Shown here: piece by piece, positions 1 to 17,700 of the stretch
Position numbering within the stretch: position 1 is the stretch's first letter
Layout of the letters: every line of letters starts with the position of its first letter
Source of the DNA: Camarhynchus parvulus
Lineage: Eukaryota; Chordata; Aves; Passeriformes; Thraupidae
Assembly (NCBI RefSeq): GCF_901933205.1
Contig: NC_044600.1
Location: 6,424,501-6,488,500 of the forward strand
DNA: 64,000 nt
Direction of reading: 5' to 3'
Made by a program: the position numbers and the translations under genes
Notes under the pieces: model-generated
The model's input: the letters and a program-made list of their open reading frames with translations, nothing else
Database searches by the model: none
Told to the model about the DNA's origin: nothing

Positions 1-3000
1 ATATAGTTTCTAGAACTGTTCTTTTACAGTTTTAAAAACATTTAAATACCATGCTCTAAAAAAGAGCATTTATACAAAGTCTTATATTTACAATATAGAC
101 AGTTATGATCAGGTGTTAATAAGATCAACTCTTCCATGTAAGAAGAAATCCAAGCTTATGCGCTAAAGATTAATGAACGTGTCAGTGTCCTGAACTGTCT
201 TGTAAACATAGCTGAAAACAGGTGTGGATGACCAAATTATCACTTAAAGTAGTTGATCAGGAAAGACTACATCACATAGAAAAGTTGCATTACCTCTAAG
301 GAGGACCAAACAAGCACAAAATTTGCAGGTTATTTCCACAAGGCTGCATTGCCAATTCTGTAACTATGCATGAGAGATGCCAACAGCTTCTCAGAATAAG
401 ACAATTTGCCTCTGAAGTGCCTTAGGGAAATAGTGTGCTGGGTTTGTGTTCTCACAGCATTCCCATTGTTTAAAAAGGAATTCTTCCATCAGTAAAACAA
501 AGGTTAGTGAAAATTAAAATGACTGGACAAATCCAACAAAAATGGATATCTCCATAAGCCACCCAGCGCTTCATACAGAAATCTCTGTTGAGTTTTCCAC
601 ATTAGAAAACATCAAAATCACCCACTAATTCTCATCCTCTCTTAAAATAGCTTATCTTTATAAATGGAGAAAAATGGAACAAACATTTTTCTGCATACAA
701 ATATTTAATTCCATGCAAGATGGAAAACATGAGTGCACAATAAACTTCATCTCATACCTAAATAATTTATAAATTAATTGGTTAGAATAAAATAGGGTCT
801 ATAGCAATTACTGTTACATTTTAAACACATGCAGATGAGTTAACAGCAACATTTTTACATAAAGTTTAGTGCAAGAATGTATCTGCTTAATAAATAGACT
901 GAAGATACCTATGTAATGCTTTGAGGTGTACACACAGTATTTGTGCACATAATAACCTGGTTCTGAAAAGTTGTCCCTGTTTGTCTATAAACTACAAGTG
1001 CCCATTTTAAATAAAAAAATCCATAATTATTCATGGGCTACTTCCCTGTGACACATGGTGTCACAAACATTGTGGTGAAAATGTAATACTGAAGTTAATC
1101 TAGAGATTATTTTTTTTATACACAGTTTTTATACAATCAAGAAAAAGAGATACAATTTGTATCAACAAACAAAAGGTCATTTCTGGTTATTTGAGGCATT
1201 GCTCTCAGCTGCTTATATCATGCAAGAGAAGAGAATAAGAATTAATTGCAAATTAAAAATATGAAATGTTTTTGAAAACTGGTCAAGAGTTAAATCTGTT
1301 TTCCCCCAGCTGTTATAAGTGTCTGAATAATTTTCCCCACTAACAGAGAGAATAACCAACTAATTAAAACTTAAGTTATTTTTAAGTACAGGATCACCTT
1401 CAAGTTACTTTGTTTCAGATACATAATGACATAGTCATTATATGCATCACCTGTACCAACACAAGAAAATTTATCCTGTGTGAAATGATACAGTTATCAA
1501 ATGTCAATAAATTAACTGTAGTTGCACCCATAATCGTGGTTTCTTGTTGGTTCATTTGGTGGATTTTTTTATATGACAGGAACCTATTTTGCACGTAATA
1601 AAGAGCCCACAAGATATTCTGAATCAAACCAACCACTACAGTAACACAAGTGGAGGAAATGATAAACTTTGTTTCTCAGACAAACAGATAACTAGAAAGC
1701 AGCATGCAAGCCATTATCAAAACACCAGAAACAACCCTGACTGCAGCCTCACGTTCTGTGTGTTTCACAGTAAGAAACATTTAGGCAGTGTCACACCTTC
1801 TCATGAAGAAACAAAAGGCCATAAACCAGGCCTTCTCAACTTTCATGAAAAAAACTACAGTAGAAGTCAACAAGTCCTAGCTCGAGACATGTCGAGTTAG
1901 TCATGGTTCAAAATGTTGAAATATACAGTGGATTCAAAAAAGGGCGTACAGTCAGTGCAGCTTAAAAAAACCAATAAACGCCTCTTTTGGAGACATTTAG
2001 CTACAAAGGTTCCCACCCTGAGCAAGATACCAGTTGCGCAAACAATGCCACACAAAATTAGCTCACCTGTTGAAACAGGAACTCTAAAAGCCTTCACGAG
2101 GCAAACGCACACCTTAGCGTGGATGTGAAGAGCAAAAACCAGGACAGCTCTGCCACAAACCCAAACTGGAGCATCTCTTTTTAAGAAGCAGCCTTCCCCC
2201 TCCACCCTTTCTGAAGATGATCTTGTACAGCCACCTTGAATGTCAGGCTCACTCAAACACCTTCCTTGCTCCCAGAGGAAGGGCTGCAGTTACTGATGAA
2301 CTTCCAGTTAACATCCAGTTTTTGCTGCTTCAAGTTGAGTAATCCAGTTTACATAATACTGACAATTTATTTTCAGCTTGTCTAGTTATTTGGGCCAGCA
2401 GCTGCTTACTGCACATTTGAGAGATTCTGGAGAGAAGCTACAGTTAAAGTTTCAGTTTACTGAATGGCACTCATGCCTTTACATTCTTTAATGTTTTGGT
2501 CCTAATTTAATAAAGTATTTGGCTTCTGTTGGATTGAGCCAACATATTGAACAATGTAATAATAGTTATTCAAACTCTTGAGGGACAGTTCTGAAATTTA
2601 AGTATCAACAACCATGTTGACATGGAAAATCTGAAATCAGTTTTTTCTTTTATAAACAATTTTAATTTTTAGCAAATTTACTTTTTCTTCACTACTTAAG
2701 ATGCCACTAGGCAGTGTCAAATGACAAAGCTGAAACCCTAAAAGTCATCTTGGTGTGTATAGAGCATACTTTTAGAGGCCGATTAGGTATTTATAAGCAA
2801 ATTTTAAGTGTACACTAATACATGCAATAAAATTGCTAACACTAATTTTGTAGTAACAGCTTTGAGACACTGATTGTGACATTATAGTTCTTAGTGAGCT
2901 ATCCATGCAGCAAGGTATGCATTTCCTATAAAATACTATTAAAAATCCCTATATTTTAAAATCTTAAAATTTGCAATACAATCAACTTTTATATAGTGCC

Positions 3001-3150
3001 TCAGCATATATATGATTGCTACTGTGTACAGAACTTTATACTATCTTAGTAGAAAATATTTACAATAGATTGGCCTCTTCCTTCATGTAAGTTTTCCTTT
3101 GGGTCCTATGTGCTGTACAGGTTCATTTATCCAAAAGAGGCTGTACTGCT
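1..3150 (-). other. ZC3H12B: ZC3H12B 3'UTR and downstream flank
   Basis: AT-rich sequence following the ZC3H12B stop codon on the minus strand. It has no coding-like open frame and no recognisable repeat. The nearest canonical minus-strand polyadenylation hexamer lies at 2366-2371 (plus strand TTTATT), about 780 bases past the stop. A longer 3'UTR running off the left edge is equally possible, since Regnase-family transcripts often have multi-kilobase 3'UTRs. The short open frames between 1410 and 2256 look like chance frames in AT-rich DNA. Confidence 0.55.
2366..2371 (-). terminator. ZC3H12B: Candidate polyadenylation signal for ZC3H12B
   Basis: Reads AATAAA on the minus strand and is the first canonical hexamer past the stop codon. 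The downstream element is unremarkable, so use is unproven and a more distal site outside the window may dominate. Confidence 0.3.
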
Positions 3151-7975
<4,825 letters not shown>

Positions 7976-8139
7976 CACGTTCAGCTTCCAGCCAGAGCGC
8001 TCAGTTCTCGTTCATTTCCAAAGCCACCTGGAATTCATGCCCAATTGCATCATGTTGGCCAATTAAAAGTTTACACAAGGCTGGAGCTAATTTGCCTTGC
8101 TTACTGTATTCTGGCATAAGCAACACCAACATGTAGTTC
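7976..8139 (-). other. ZC3H12B: Proximal 5'UTR of ZC3H12B (5' part of coding exon 1)
   Basis: On the minus strand a pyrimidine-rich tract ending TTTTTAAG (8140-8148) is a good acceptor. It places the exon start near 8139, giving 164 nt of 5'UTR before the ATG. The leader contains several AUGs, including an upstream ORF annotated separately. The acceptor is inferred; upstream non-coding exon(s) are expected in the CpG islands to the right. Confidence 0.5.
8001..8132 (-). CDS. Upstream ORF in ZC3H12B leader, 43 codons, unknown product
   Basis: An ATG on the minus strand at 8132-8130 opens 43 codons ending TGA at 8003-8001, 25 nt before the ZC3H12B start and in a different frame. The peptide begins MLVLLMPEYSKQGK and ends FQVALEMNEN. 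Its composition (balanced, few repeats) looks more protein-like than random AT-rich leader sequence. The start context is weak (T at -3, T at +4). Two in-frame downstream ATGs exist. With so short a gap to the main ATG, efficient reinitiation would be hard, so if translated it should repress ZC3H12B translation. I recognise no family. It could equally be a chance frame. Confidence 0.4.
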   Translation of the reverse strand: MLVLLMPEYSKQGKLAPALCKLLIGQHDAIGHEFQVALEMNEN

Positions 8140-10700
8140 CTTAAAAAGAAAGAAAATAATATTTAAAATTAGGTTTTGATAAATTCTGCAAAATATTCAA
8201 CTACAATGATTTTGTTTACAAGTCAGTAGATGTCCCCAGTCATTCACATTTCTATGTAAACTGATTATAATAAAGTATGTAATTACACTGTCTGTGTAAT
8301 CACAAATAAGACTCTTTCCCTCCCTCAGTTACTCTACCTACAAAAAAAAGAACAATTCCCACACAATAAACATAGAACTGGAATGGATTATCTCAGTAAT
8401 ATCTAAAGATAAAACAGAAAAGGGTGAGCCACCATTTCCACTAGAAATGGTGTCTTCTACTCCAAGAACAGCCTGTCCACACTAGGAACAACTGTGCAGT
8501 GTTCCAGTATGCACAAAATTTAACACAAACCATTTCAGCCTCTTTCAGTAAGGATTTACTATCAGGACCAACAAGTTCACCTAGCAAAAATGTCCTCTGG
8601 AAAACAAAATCAACATTTAACAAAACAATATAAGCCACAAAAGAAAATTAAAAGCATCACCAATGTGCATATAAGTCAAAGCTTATTAATTTTAAGTTTT
8701 CATACCCTTTTAGTTTTAGGTAATAAGATGCAGAAAATCACTCACAGAAACTCACAGAATCATAGAACAGCCTCTTCACCATTTGTGAGAGGCCATCTCT
8801 AATTCCTTTGGGACAATTTACAGGTGTTTCCCTGCTGCTTCCCAGAGTGCTGGTGTTTCCTGGTTCCTCTCTGACTCTCAGAAGCACATCCCTTCCCCTG
8901 ATGAATCTAGTTCAAAGCTCTTCTAGTAAGTCTTAGAAAGGTTTCTTTCTTGACCATTTCCCTACATTAAATGGTGGGTTTCTGTTGCCTATGGGAATAT
9001 TTCAGAGAACAACAGGTCTAGAAGAGTGATAAAATTTAATAAGCAGCACCATAAAAATGTCAAAGGATTTCTGAGACAGGTGCATATTGGCCTAACAACA
9101 ACCAAACCCCCTAAAATTGTCTCAAAGTGAAACTGAGATTGTTAACCTGTAAAACCTTTATACAGTAATATATAATAACCATAAACAGGCAAAACAGTAA
9201 CATTCTACCAGACTGCACTGCAATTTACGCAAACAGAAATGTACACACACACACAGACAGCTGCTCAAAAGCCTAATTTCCTTAGGAAAATACTAATGAC
9301 TCGTACCTTAAAAAAAACCCTAAAAGGTCAAGTTTTGAGTCAATCAGCATAATTTTTTAATAAAGAATAACCATACTTTTTCATGATCCAGGAGGATTTC
9401 TTCCAATTTAAAGAATTCTGTGGTAGTTTAAGTCCTTTATGCCATATGAAATAAAAACACAATTGCATTTGAATGGAAATTCCAATCCTGATTAGTTACA
9501 TTTAAGTTAGACTTAAAAAACTTCTGTTCTTTCATGTTATTCATTCAAATAGTATCCCTCTAAATATTTAGGTATTATTTTTACAGTATTCTCTATTTTC
9601 ATTCCAAGTGATTTTGCTCTCACATAGCACTAATAGCAGTATATTTACAACCCAAGTACTTGCCAACTTAGATGTATTAATAACTTGACCTGGAATGGAT
9701 TTTAATTAGGTCTCATACATAACCTTGTACCTTGCCAACATTAAAAAAAAAGGATATAAAAAATTATTATAAAAGAAGGTTAAAATACAAGGTTATCAGC
9801 ACACTGCACCCACAGCTTACAAAATATTGCAATGAAGAAATGCTGTACAATACACGTGGCAAGACTAATTTTTTTCAAATTATTGAGACTGTACTGCTTT
9901 GGCACTGGACAAAGAACAACATGATTCTGTTCATCCAAATTTAAAGAGCTCCATTCTTCTTTCCCAGTGTCATCTCTCTAAGCACAATGCCACAAGAATT
10001 TGGCTTTTGTTAAACTTATCATCTTGAAACCTTCGTTTTCTCCCTGACCCTCACAATGCCTTTGATGCCTCCCCAGACTGTCCAAGCCATGTGCAATCAC
10101 AGAACAGTTTTCCTCGCATCCCCACTGTGTACCACACTCCCTCTGCCTGTGAGATGGCCCAGGCAGCCCCAGGCTCAGGGTGACAGGTGTCACCCTGACA
10201 GCACAGTTACCTTCCCCCCCAAAGACAGCCAAATATGAACACACACTTAGAGGAAAGCAAGCTATTACAAATATCTAATTTAAAGCTATTACAGAAATAC
10301 AGACACTGCAGCTTTAAAATTTTAATTCTCATGATGCTCGCTGCTAAGCAACCAACCAGGTTTCCTTCCTAAACACCTCTTTCAGCACAGTCACGAGCAA
10401 CTAGTAGAACTGATAATGTGATTCAGAAAAAAGAGTCAGACAAAATCATGTCTATTTTGTTCATAAGGGCCCAAACTGAAAGCATGTCTTCAACTTTGAT
10501 GGTATTAAAACAGAAAGAAAATATCTGCACGGTAATAAAGTACTGTAATATAAATGAACACTTGCAAATCATTCAACAATCACTATTCAAATGACAATGA
10601 CTATTTCGAGCTAGTGCTAGAAATACTCTATTCAAAGCCTGTTCATTTCAGCAGGACCAACAGAAATTCAGGTAAAACAATGGACTGAACAGCTTCTTTT
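8140..10700. other. ZC3H12B: Presumed 5' intron of ZC3H12B, no gene seen
   Basis: AT-rich intronic sequence. It contains a short CA run near 9244-9255 and a possible worn CR1 remnant near 8745-8800 (a CACAGAATCATAGAAC-like motif, usual at minus-oriented CR1 ends). Open frames here are short and not protein-like. A 30-bp sequence at 8252-8281 recurs at 11203-11232. Confidence 0.5.
8252..8281 (+). repeat. Dispersed 30-bp repeat, copy A
   Basis: Begins CTATGTAAACTGAT and matches 11203-11232 at 27 of 30 positions by eye. The flanks are not clearly alike. The origin is unknown; it could be the edge of an old mobile element. Confidence 0.5.
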
Positions 10701-11180
10701 GGTCCCTTATGGCACTGCCTTTACCCGGACTCCCGGGTAAAGTGACGGCCCCGTGACGGACGGAGCAGAAGAGCGGCTCTGACAGAGCCCAGATGGCTCC
10801 TGCCATTGCCCCGGTAATGCCCAGGAGATGGGGCGGGAGAGCGGCCCTGGTAAGCGGCCCGGGACCGGGGCTGCCGCCATTGCCGCTTCCCCGCTCCGGT
10901 GCGGGGCAGCCACGGCCCGGCTCGCACCGCTCCCCAGGGAACAGGGAGCCTCACCCCCCTGGGCCGCACTGAGCCGAGGAAAAGGCAGAGTTGAGTCCCT
11001 CCAGGAAACTAATGTCACCTTTCTAGGCAAGAATGACTCTATCACAGTTTCCACAATAAAGAGTTTTGTTTTAGAGACCCGAGGGCCGCTGCGAGCAGCG
11101 CCACGGCCCAGGGCGGGGGTGCCCGCACTGCGCGGCTGTCCCCGGCCGTGCGGCGGGCAGCGAGCGCTCGATCTGTGTGT
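10700..11180. promoter_or_regulatory. CpG-rich island, possible alternative promoter
   Basis: A sharp rise in G+C and CpG within AT-rich DNA, including a YY1-like GCCGCCATTGCC near 10872-10883. Good-looking splice donors occur on both strands: plus strand CCCTG|GTAAGC at about 10850, and both strands within the hairpin at 10719-10742. It lies between the ZC3H12B coding exons and the larger island at 19-20 kb, so an alternative non-coding first exon is plausible. Translated frames across it have no recognisable domains and are treated as base-composition artefacts. Confidence 0.45.
10719..10742. other. Perfect 10-bp inverted repeat with 4-nt loop
   Basis: Arms CTTTACCCGG (10719-10728) and CCGGGTAAAG (10733-10742) are exact reverse complements around the loop ACTC. 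The arms contain a GGTAAAG splice-donor-like string on each strand. It sits at the left edge of the CpG island. Confidence 0.85.
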
Positions 11181-11202
11181 TAGACACTCAAAAGGGAAAC
11201 AC

Positions 11203-11232
11203 CTATGTAAACTGATAATAATAAAGCATATA
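11203..11232 (+). repeat. Dispersed 30-bp repeat, copy B
   Basis: 27 of 30 positions match copy A at 8252-8281, same orientation, at the right edge of the 10.7-11.2 kb CpG island. Confidence 0.5.
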
Positions 11233-14200
11233 AATTGCTCTGAATACTGAGCAGGTTCAGTCATCAAGAGCTCAAATACCATGAATTCACTGCATTTCAC
11301 TACCATACATTGCATGTCACTTTAGAAAGAACCAAGTTGTCCTACCCTACTTGGTTACTTTCCTTTTCCTGTCCAAAGAAAAAAAAGTTGGTTTTCCGGC
11401 TCCCTTAAACCAAGCTATCAGTAAGCAGAGTCCTGTGTTAACAAATACCTTAGAATGGAAACTGAGCCAAGATACTGTTACTGCCTATGAAATGAGAATC
11501 TTCCTTCCAACCTTTAAAATATGAATTAGAAAAACGCTGGGTGATTTATCAGTTTTTATTTGCCAAAGGAATACTTTAATTTTAAGATGCTTAAAATGAA
11601 TACATGTTCAAATAGTTCTTGTACTTTTTAATCTAATAAATGAGACATGGTCTAAAGAAAGATCTGAGCACAGATCCACAGCTCACTTGAACATTTAGAG
11701 ACATGTATAGTAGCATTCACAGAATATGTGCTAAGCCAAGCAGCATTTTTAACAGAAAGTGTTAAAATGGCAGATCAGGCTTTTCAGTCCCTTGATAATT
11801 AGAGCCATATAAATGACAGCATTTTGATTCAGTTTAATGGATTTTTTTTCTTATCTTGCTATGCAATGTCAGTCTCAACACATTCCTGGGAAGTCTCAAC
11901 ACTGTCATTTTGATGAACAGAGAAACCTTAAATTTACACAAATCAAAGGCCTAATACTGTATAGTCTTTTATAAAGTGAAACTCAGTACAGTGTCAAGAA
12001 AAATATTTTTCTTTTTCTACTTATTATGGCTCCTCTGAAATAAAACGCTAATATACATTAAATGTAAAGTACTAGCTATTTACACTAGCAGTGAACACCT
12101 TGCCCTTAAAATTAATATTGAAACAGCAATTGAAAAATAGCCTGCCAGCTATGATTAGTAATAAATTTTATTTAGAAGCTTCTTATTTTCTGAGTCAATT
12201 GAGATAAAGTATTTTAAAAGAAAAACAAATTTGCCATTTCTGTTTCTCCATCTGTCTCTCCCCCTCCCTTAACCATCTTTGGAGAAGAACAATAAGGAAT
12301 GTGACTTAGCACTCTTCTATTACAGAGGCAAAGGACAAAGGAAGATTTTCAGTGTTGACTCACTAGTTAAGATAAATGCAATTGTTACCACCACCCAACC
12401 CTGAAGAGGATGTTCTCCCTTGACAAATGCTGATGGAACAGTTGTAATAGTAGGAAAAGTTCAGCTGTTCAGAGAGGGCTGAATTTCAGGAATTCATGCA
12501 CCAGAATATATAGAACGGGAAATTACTTCAGAAATACCACTAGGCTTTAGCTTTCTGATCTACAGTCTATATTGTAGGTCTTGTCTACACTGAACAGTGA
12601 TGGAAAAAACCCACCCTAGGCACACACAAATAAACACAAATAGATACATAAACCTATATATACATATATATGTAAATTCTAATTCTGTCAGTGTATCACT
12701 CGATAAATTTCATGGATCAGTTCAGAAAAGTGAACTGGAGCTCTTGCTTCTCAAATGCTGCAAACACTTAAAAGTTTGGTAGTTGTCCTTCCTCACCAAG
12801 TTCTAGCCCACTGTTCCTGAAATCCTTTAACCACAGCTGGCTCAGTTTAAGAAAGTTATGAATGCTGTTTGAGAGCTATGGAAACGCAGGGTACCGCCAA
12901 TGAAAGTAAATAAATAAAGGAAGCCCCTGAGTTAGCAGACCAAACATTTTCAAACATCATGAGAATATAATTGAGTGGGTATGAAAAACTAGATCCATGA
13001 AATCATGCCAAGGACTCTTCACCAAAACACATTATTAACTAGAACCTACTTGTTCCTGACTCTCCCTAGAGTATGAAGAAGCTGATGGGCTCATCATGAC
13101 ACTTGGAAAAGGGATTGGGTGGGAATTTTTTGAGGGAGGAATTTGTTTGTTTCTTAAACACAGACCAAGTTTACAGTACACCTCCAAAAAATAGCTGCAG
13201 TTGTGCAAAGGGGAACAACATCCTGCAACACAAAGGCAAGAAAGAACCATCATGACCGACATAAACATATAAGCATTGTCATGCAAAAAAGTAATTGTGC
13301 AAGTACCACCCTAAGGACCTAAGTTTCACATTTTCCTTTTCAACACTGCTGAATCAAGTTATTGGTGTCTGGCTAGATTACTGAACAGGAATCAGGGAGT
13401 GACAGTATCCTTCAGCAATGACAAGACAGCTGAATTAGATTCAAGAACCAGTCCTTACTTCCCTCACTGTGAAAAGTAATAAGCACAACTCTGCCTTTTA
13501 ATGGTCTTTTTATTTCAGGAAAATTAGATTAAATACTACATTTCTAGTGATCATGACTTTAAAAAAATCCAACCCAAAACCTTAAGAACACCCCATATTT
13601 GCAACTGAGTTGCCAGACGTTTCAAATTTAGGTTTGGCTTTTTTTTTGGCTGACCTTGATGAAAACTTCCTCATTCAGATTAGCAGAAATTGTACTGAGT
13701 TACTATGTTATTACGCTCAACATCCCAATAACAAGCAAGAAACTGAACAAAAAAGCAGAGCACTTGGCTGCATCAGAAAAAAACCCCTAAGAAGGTGCTC
13801 AGAACTTCATTTTATTTTTTAGCTCTGCTCAAACTGTATATTTGTACATCACAAACACTAGGTGTTTGTCCTGCAAGATTGACAAGAGTATGACTAAACA
13901 TTTGTGGCACCTTTTATAAAGGGTTCAGAAATTAACCTGGAGAACTTTTGGAAAATGCCAGGAACAGAAAAATATAAACCTACCAACAGACACCAGGGAA
14001 ATGAGAACAAGCATTTTGATTAGCTCTAAGTTGGAGAAATCATGGCTATTTCTGAAAACCCAAAATAAAATATATGAAATACTAAGGTCACAGTAGATTT
14101 GGAACATTAAATAAAGCAATGTTTTCTTTGCTGTGCAAATATGTGATTAATCCTTTGGCCCAAATCTACAGTTTTTACTAAATCTAAACTTGCCAAGAAG

Positions 14201-14484
14201 TCATTTTGTTTTCATGACTACACGATTTAACTCAAACCACAAGACAGAAACAACACCATAGAACAGAGAACTTGGTAGGAAAGTATCCATTTTTACTGCA
14301 CTCTTATCATATTGTGAAGTTTTGTTAAACTGAAAAATTGTTCTCAAAAACTACAGCAATACCTCAATGTTTGAGGCACTTCAAATTTACCTCAGCAAAG
14401 ACTTTCAGTGATCACTGATATATGTATTGGAATACACACAAATGCAAGCTGTGTCTAGCATATCACATAGAGAACCTGAAATTG

Positions 14485-14722
14485 CTTGTGAAAGAGTCAA
14501 CAGGAGAAGTTCAGGTTGGATAATAGGAAGAAGTTCTTCCCCCTGAGGGTGGGCACTGGAACAGGCTCCCAGTGCAGTGGGCATGGTGCCAAGCAATGGC
14601 TCAAGGAGCCTTGGGACAATGCTCTCAGGCACGTGGTGGGACTCCTGGGTGAAGGGCCAGGAGCTGGACTTTGATGATCCTTGTAGCTCCCTTCCAACTC
14701 AGTACATTCTATAATTCTGTGA
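14485..14722 (+). mobile_element. CR1 LINE 3' end fragment, plus orientation
   Basis: Contains the CR1 tail landmarks in order: GGTTGGATAATAGGAAGAAG, TTCTTCCCCCTGAGGGTG, a GGCACTGGAACAGGCTCCCAGTG segment in two parts, GTAGCTCCCTTCCAACTCAG and a terminal ATTCTATAATTCTGTGA. It is 5'-truncated, as most CR1 copies are, and lacks reverse-transcriptase coding sequence. Confidence 0.9.
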
Positions 14723-17700
14723 ACTACAAATCAAGTGTGAATGAAGAGAAATGCAAAAGTAGTATAAAATTTAAGCACCTTGCCTCAAACTTCATTGATT
14801 TTGTCATACTCATAAGTACAAATTCAAAGGGACAGGATGGACATAGCTGGAATTCTAAACAGAGGAAGCAGCATTTTAGTTCTTTCTTAAATTACATGAT
14901 TCCTGTTTGAAGTTAACCCAACCTAGAAAGAACAGGTAGTGCTGAGCACAAGACAAGTATAAAGTACAGGCGTTCTGAGGGAAGAAAATTGAGTATTTCC
15001 ATTGCATTAGGTATTTAATCGTTATTTCCTAAGACAGAAAAAAAAGTAAATAATTATACAGTAAACACACATTTAAAAACAGGTGTTCTAACAATTATAT
15101 ACAGTACCTTTTCCCACCAATTTTCCCTTTCTAATAATCTTAAGGAGCTACAGCTAGCATTATTGTCACTCAAAAGATCTGCTGTCCCTACTAAGGCAAT
15201 ATTTACACTTCAGTTGACAACATTACATAAAATGAGAGCAGACATGTAACTCCTAAAGCTTATTTGTGGGCAGTTCCTTTAAAGTGAGATGATTTATTTG
15301 GATCTATGACCAAAGGAATACACTAGTTCTCCTAATCCACATTCTGATAGGAGGCCATTTGGTGCTACCTACTCTGCAGATATAAATGACTCATTATTGC
15401 TCTGTGAAGGGAAAAAAAAGTTGTGATTGCAGCTAAGTCAAAGACACGTCAAGGATGTGATGCGTCTTAACTTACACCAATTCAATTTGTAATTGAATAT
15501 TTAGAATACTACTCTGACAGACTAAACCAAATGTTCCTTTAACCAAAATTCTCATCCTAAAGCAGTCTCGAGAAACCTGAAAAACAAGGGGTGTTGTTTC
15601 TAAAGACCTCAATATACTGGATGGACCCTCACATGCTATGCCATCCAACAAGAGTTAGACTCACCTGTTAGGACAGAAGCTTTCTGATAAACTGAAAAAA
15701 TCACTTCAGAAACTACCAAAAAAAATAGTCTGAAGCAGAGAAAGACACCTCATACAGTAAGTATCAAACAGTACCTTTATGGAAAGCAGCAAGAGGAGCT
15801 TGAAGGCATCTTGTGACTATATTTTCACTCCAGATACCTTGCTTTTGCAAAAACAAAGTCACTACATGGCTAATTAAGTCTGCAATAAGGATGGTGTTGG
15901 ACTAAGTGATGTCCTGAAGGAAGTCCAACACAAACTAATTCTTTTTTGCTAAGATTCCTTTATTCATATGATGGCAACACTGTTCATTTCCAAGGTGAAG
16001 AAGCTGGAAAGCCATCATCAAGAAGACAAGACAGAAAGCCCACCACTCTGCTTTTGAAAATGAAAATGGCAAATCCCTATGCTCCAGCAACTTCATCACT
16101 CCATTTCTAAAGGGAGATCTACTCATGGACAAGACCTGAGGGAGGAAGGTTTTCTGGTGTGATGGATTATTTTGTTTTAGGGGGTGGAGTTTTTGTTCGT
16201 ATTTTAAATCAATGTATTTAAACCTAGGAATCAGAAAAGGTAGAGACTGGGCAAAGAGCTGGAAACTAGTATTTGATCTTACAAAAAAAAGAAAAAGCAT
16301 TGCCTCAGGGGGGCAATAGCATGTGGTTTTAGGTTGAAATTGTCAGACTTAGTTTTGACTTTATGTGATTTGCTGAGGTGTCTGTGGAGTCAGTAAAGGA
16401 GTGCATACTTCTTATGGATATCCTCACTAAACATAAGAGTCTAAACCTGTGGCTTTTACCTAATGTTGATACTCTGCCCCGTTACAGCATTCAATTAAAA
16501 CTAGAAGTTGTGTCAGCTAATGAGAACAGATATTAATCTTGATGAGGTCTCTCTTCAGATGGAACAAATGCAGAAAGGGGCCTAAATTCTGACTGTGTAA
16601 CAAACAGGCACCTTGGCCCATGATGGGATTTGTAAAACACTTTAGTTCTACTGTACAATGATTTCCTAATGAAATTCTAGAAGAGGCCTACAACAAACGA
16701 TGTAAAGCCTAGGTTTTATTTTGACATGGTGAATCAATCTGCTTTCTAGCAAGCCATGTCAAAAATAACCCATAAAAGAAAATTACAATAGGTACCTTTA
16801 CAAGTCAAAGATACTTAGCTGAAGTGCTTATTTAAATATAGAACTTATATATTTGAATCAAAATTGACAGCTAATGAAGATTTTTTTCTTATTATGGCCA
16901 TGAAAAAATTGGTCACCTCAGAAGAACGAAACTACATCTCAGGAGATGTTATACTGCTCTGCACTTGCAAATGTGTTTCCTAACTGAAATATATCTAATG
17001 CAATTCTACATATTATGGCACCAGACAGCCTGGATCTGTAAAGGTGGTCATGGTATTCTTATTTCCAGATGAAATATCTGTGATACCATGAACATATCAT
17101 ATAAAATACAGCTTATCAACAAAAAGGGACAGTTCACAGGAAACTAAAAACACCCCACATTAACAGATGGCAAAGCATTTTAAAAATACCACTATTATGG
17201 CTCAAACAAGCTTTTCATTTACAATGTATAAAAAATAGCCTTTTACAATAAAATTACACACACAAAAAAATTGATATATTTAAAAGTATATCGCTGTCCA
17301 GCCATGAAAACATGGCTCTTCAAAGCCCTTTATGCCTAGCAGATTCCATGATGCAAACAAGGACAGCATTCTCAGGTATGTGTAGCATTACAGCCATTTG
17401 GTTTTTAATTTTTTTTCACATTATAAGATGGACAAATCAATATATCAAACTAATTTCAAATGTGGCAACACCTGGGAACTTTTTCCAAATTTATAAATTG
17501 CTTTTTTTCATCTTTCTGAGCCCTACTTTCATACCTGAACTTAGATGCTGCCTTCCTTATTCCCAAAAAGCCCCAGTGCTTCTGCTCTTGATTCAACCAG
17601 TAAAAAAGTGCAGGTGATAGAAGCAATTTGTTTTACTTCTACTATTCACAGATTTATAGTAGAATTATAAGTGTTCAATAAAATAACATTTCAGTTGCAA

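Noticed and set aside
7976..7978. GTG codon as ZC3H12B start, one residue longer
   Set aside because: The adjacent ATG at 7975 is the expected eukaryotic start; GTG initiation would need special evidence.
8745..8800. CR1 tail in ZC3H12B intron
   Set aside because: Only the terminal CACAGAATCATAGAAC-like motif matches; the following sequence does not follow CR1, so it was not called as an element.
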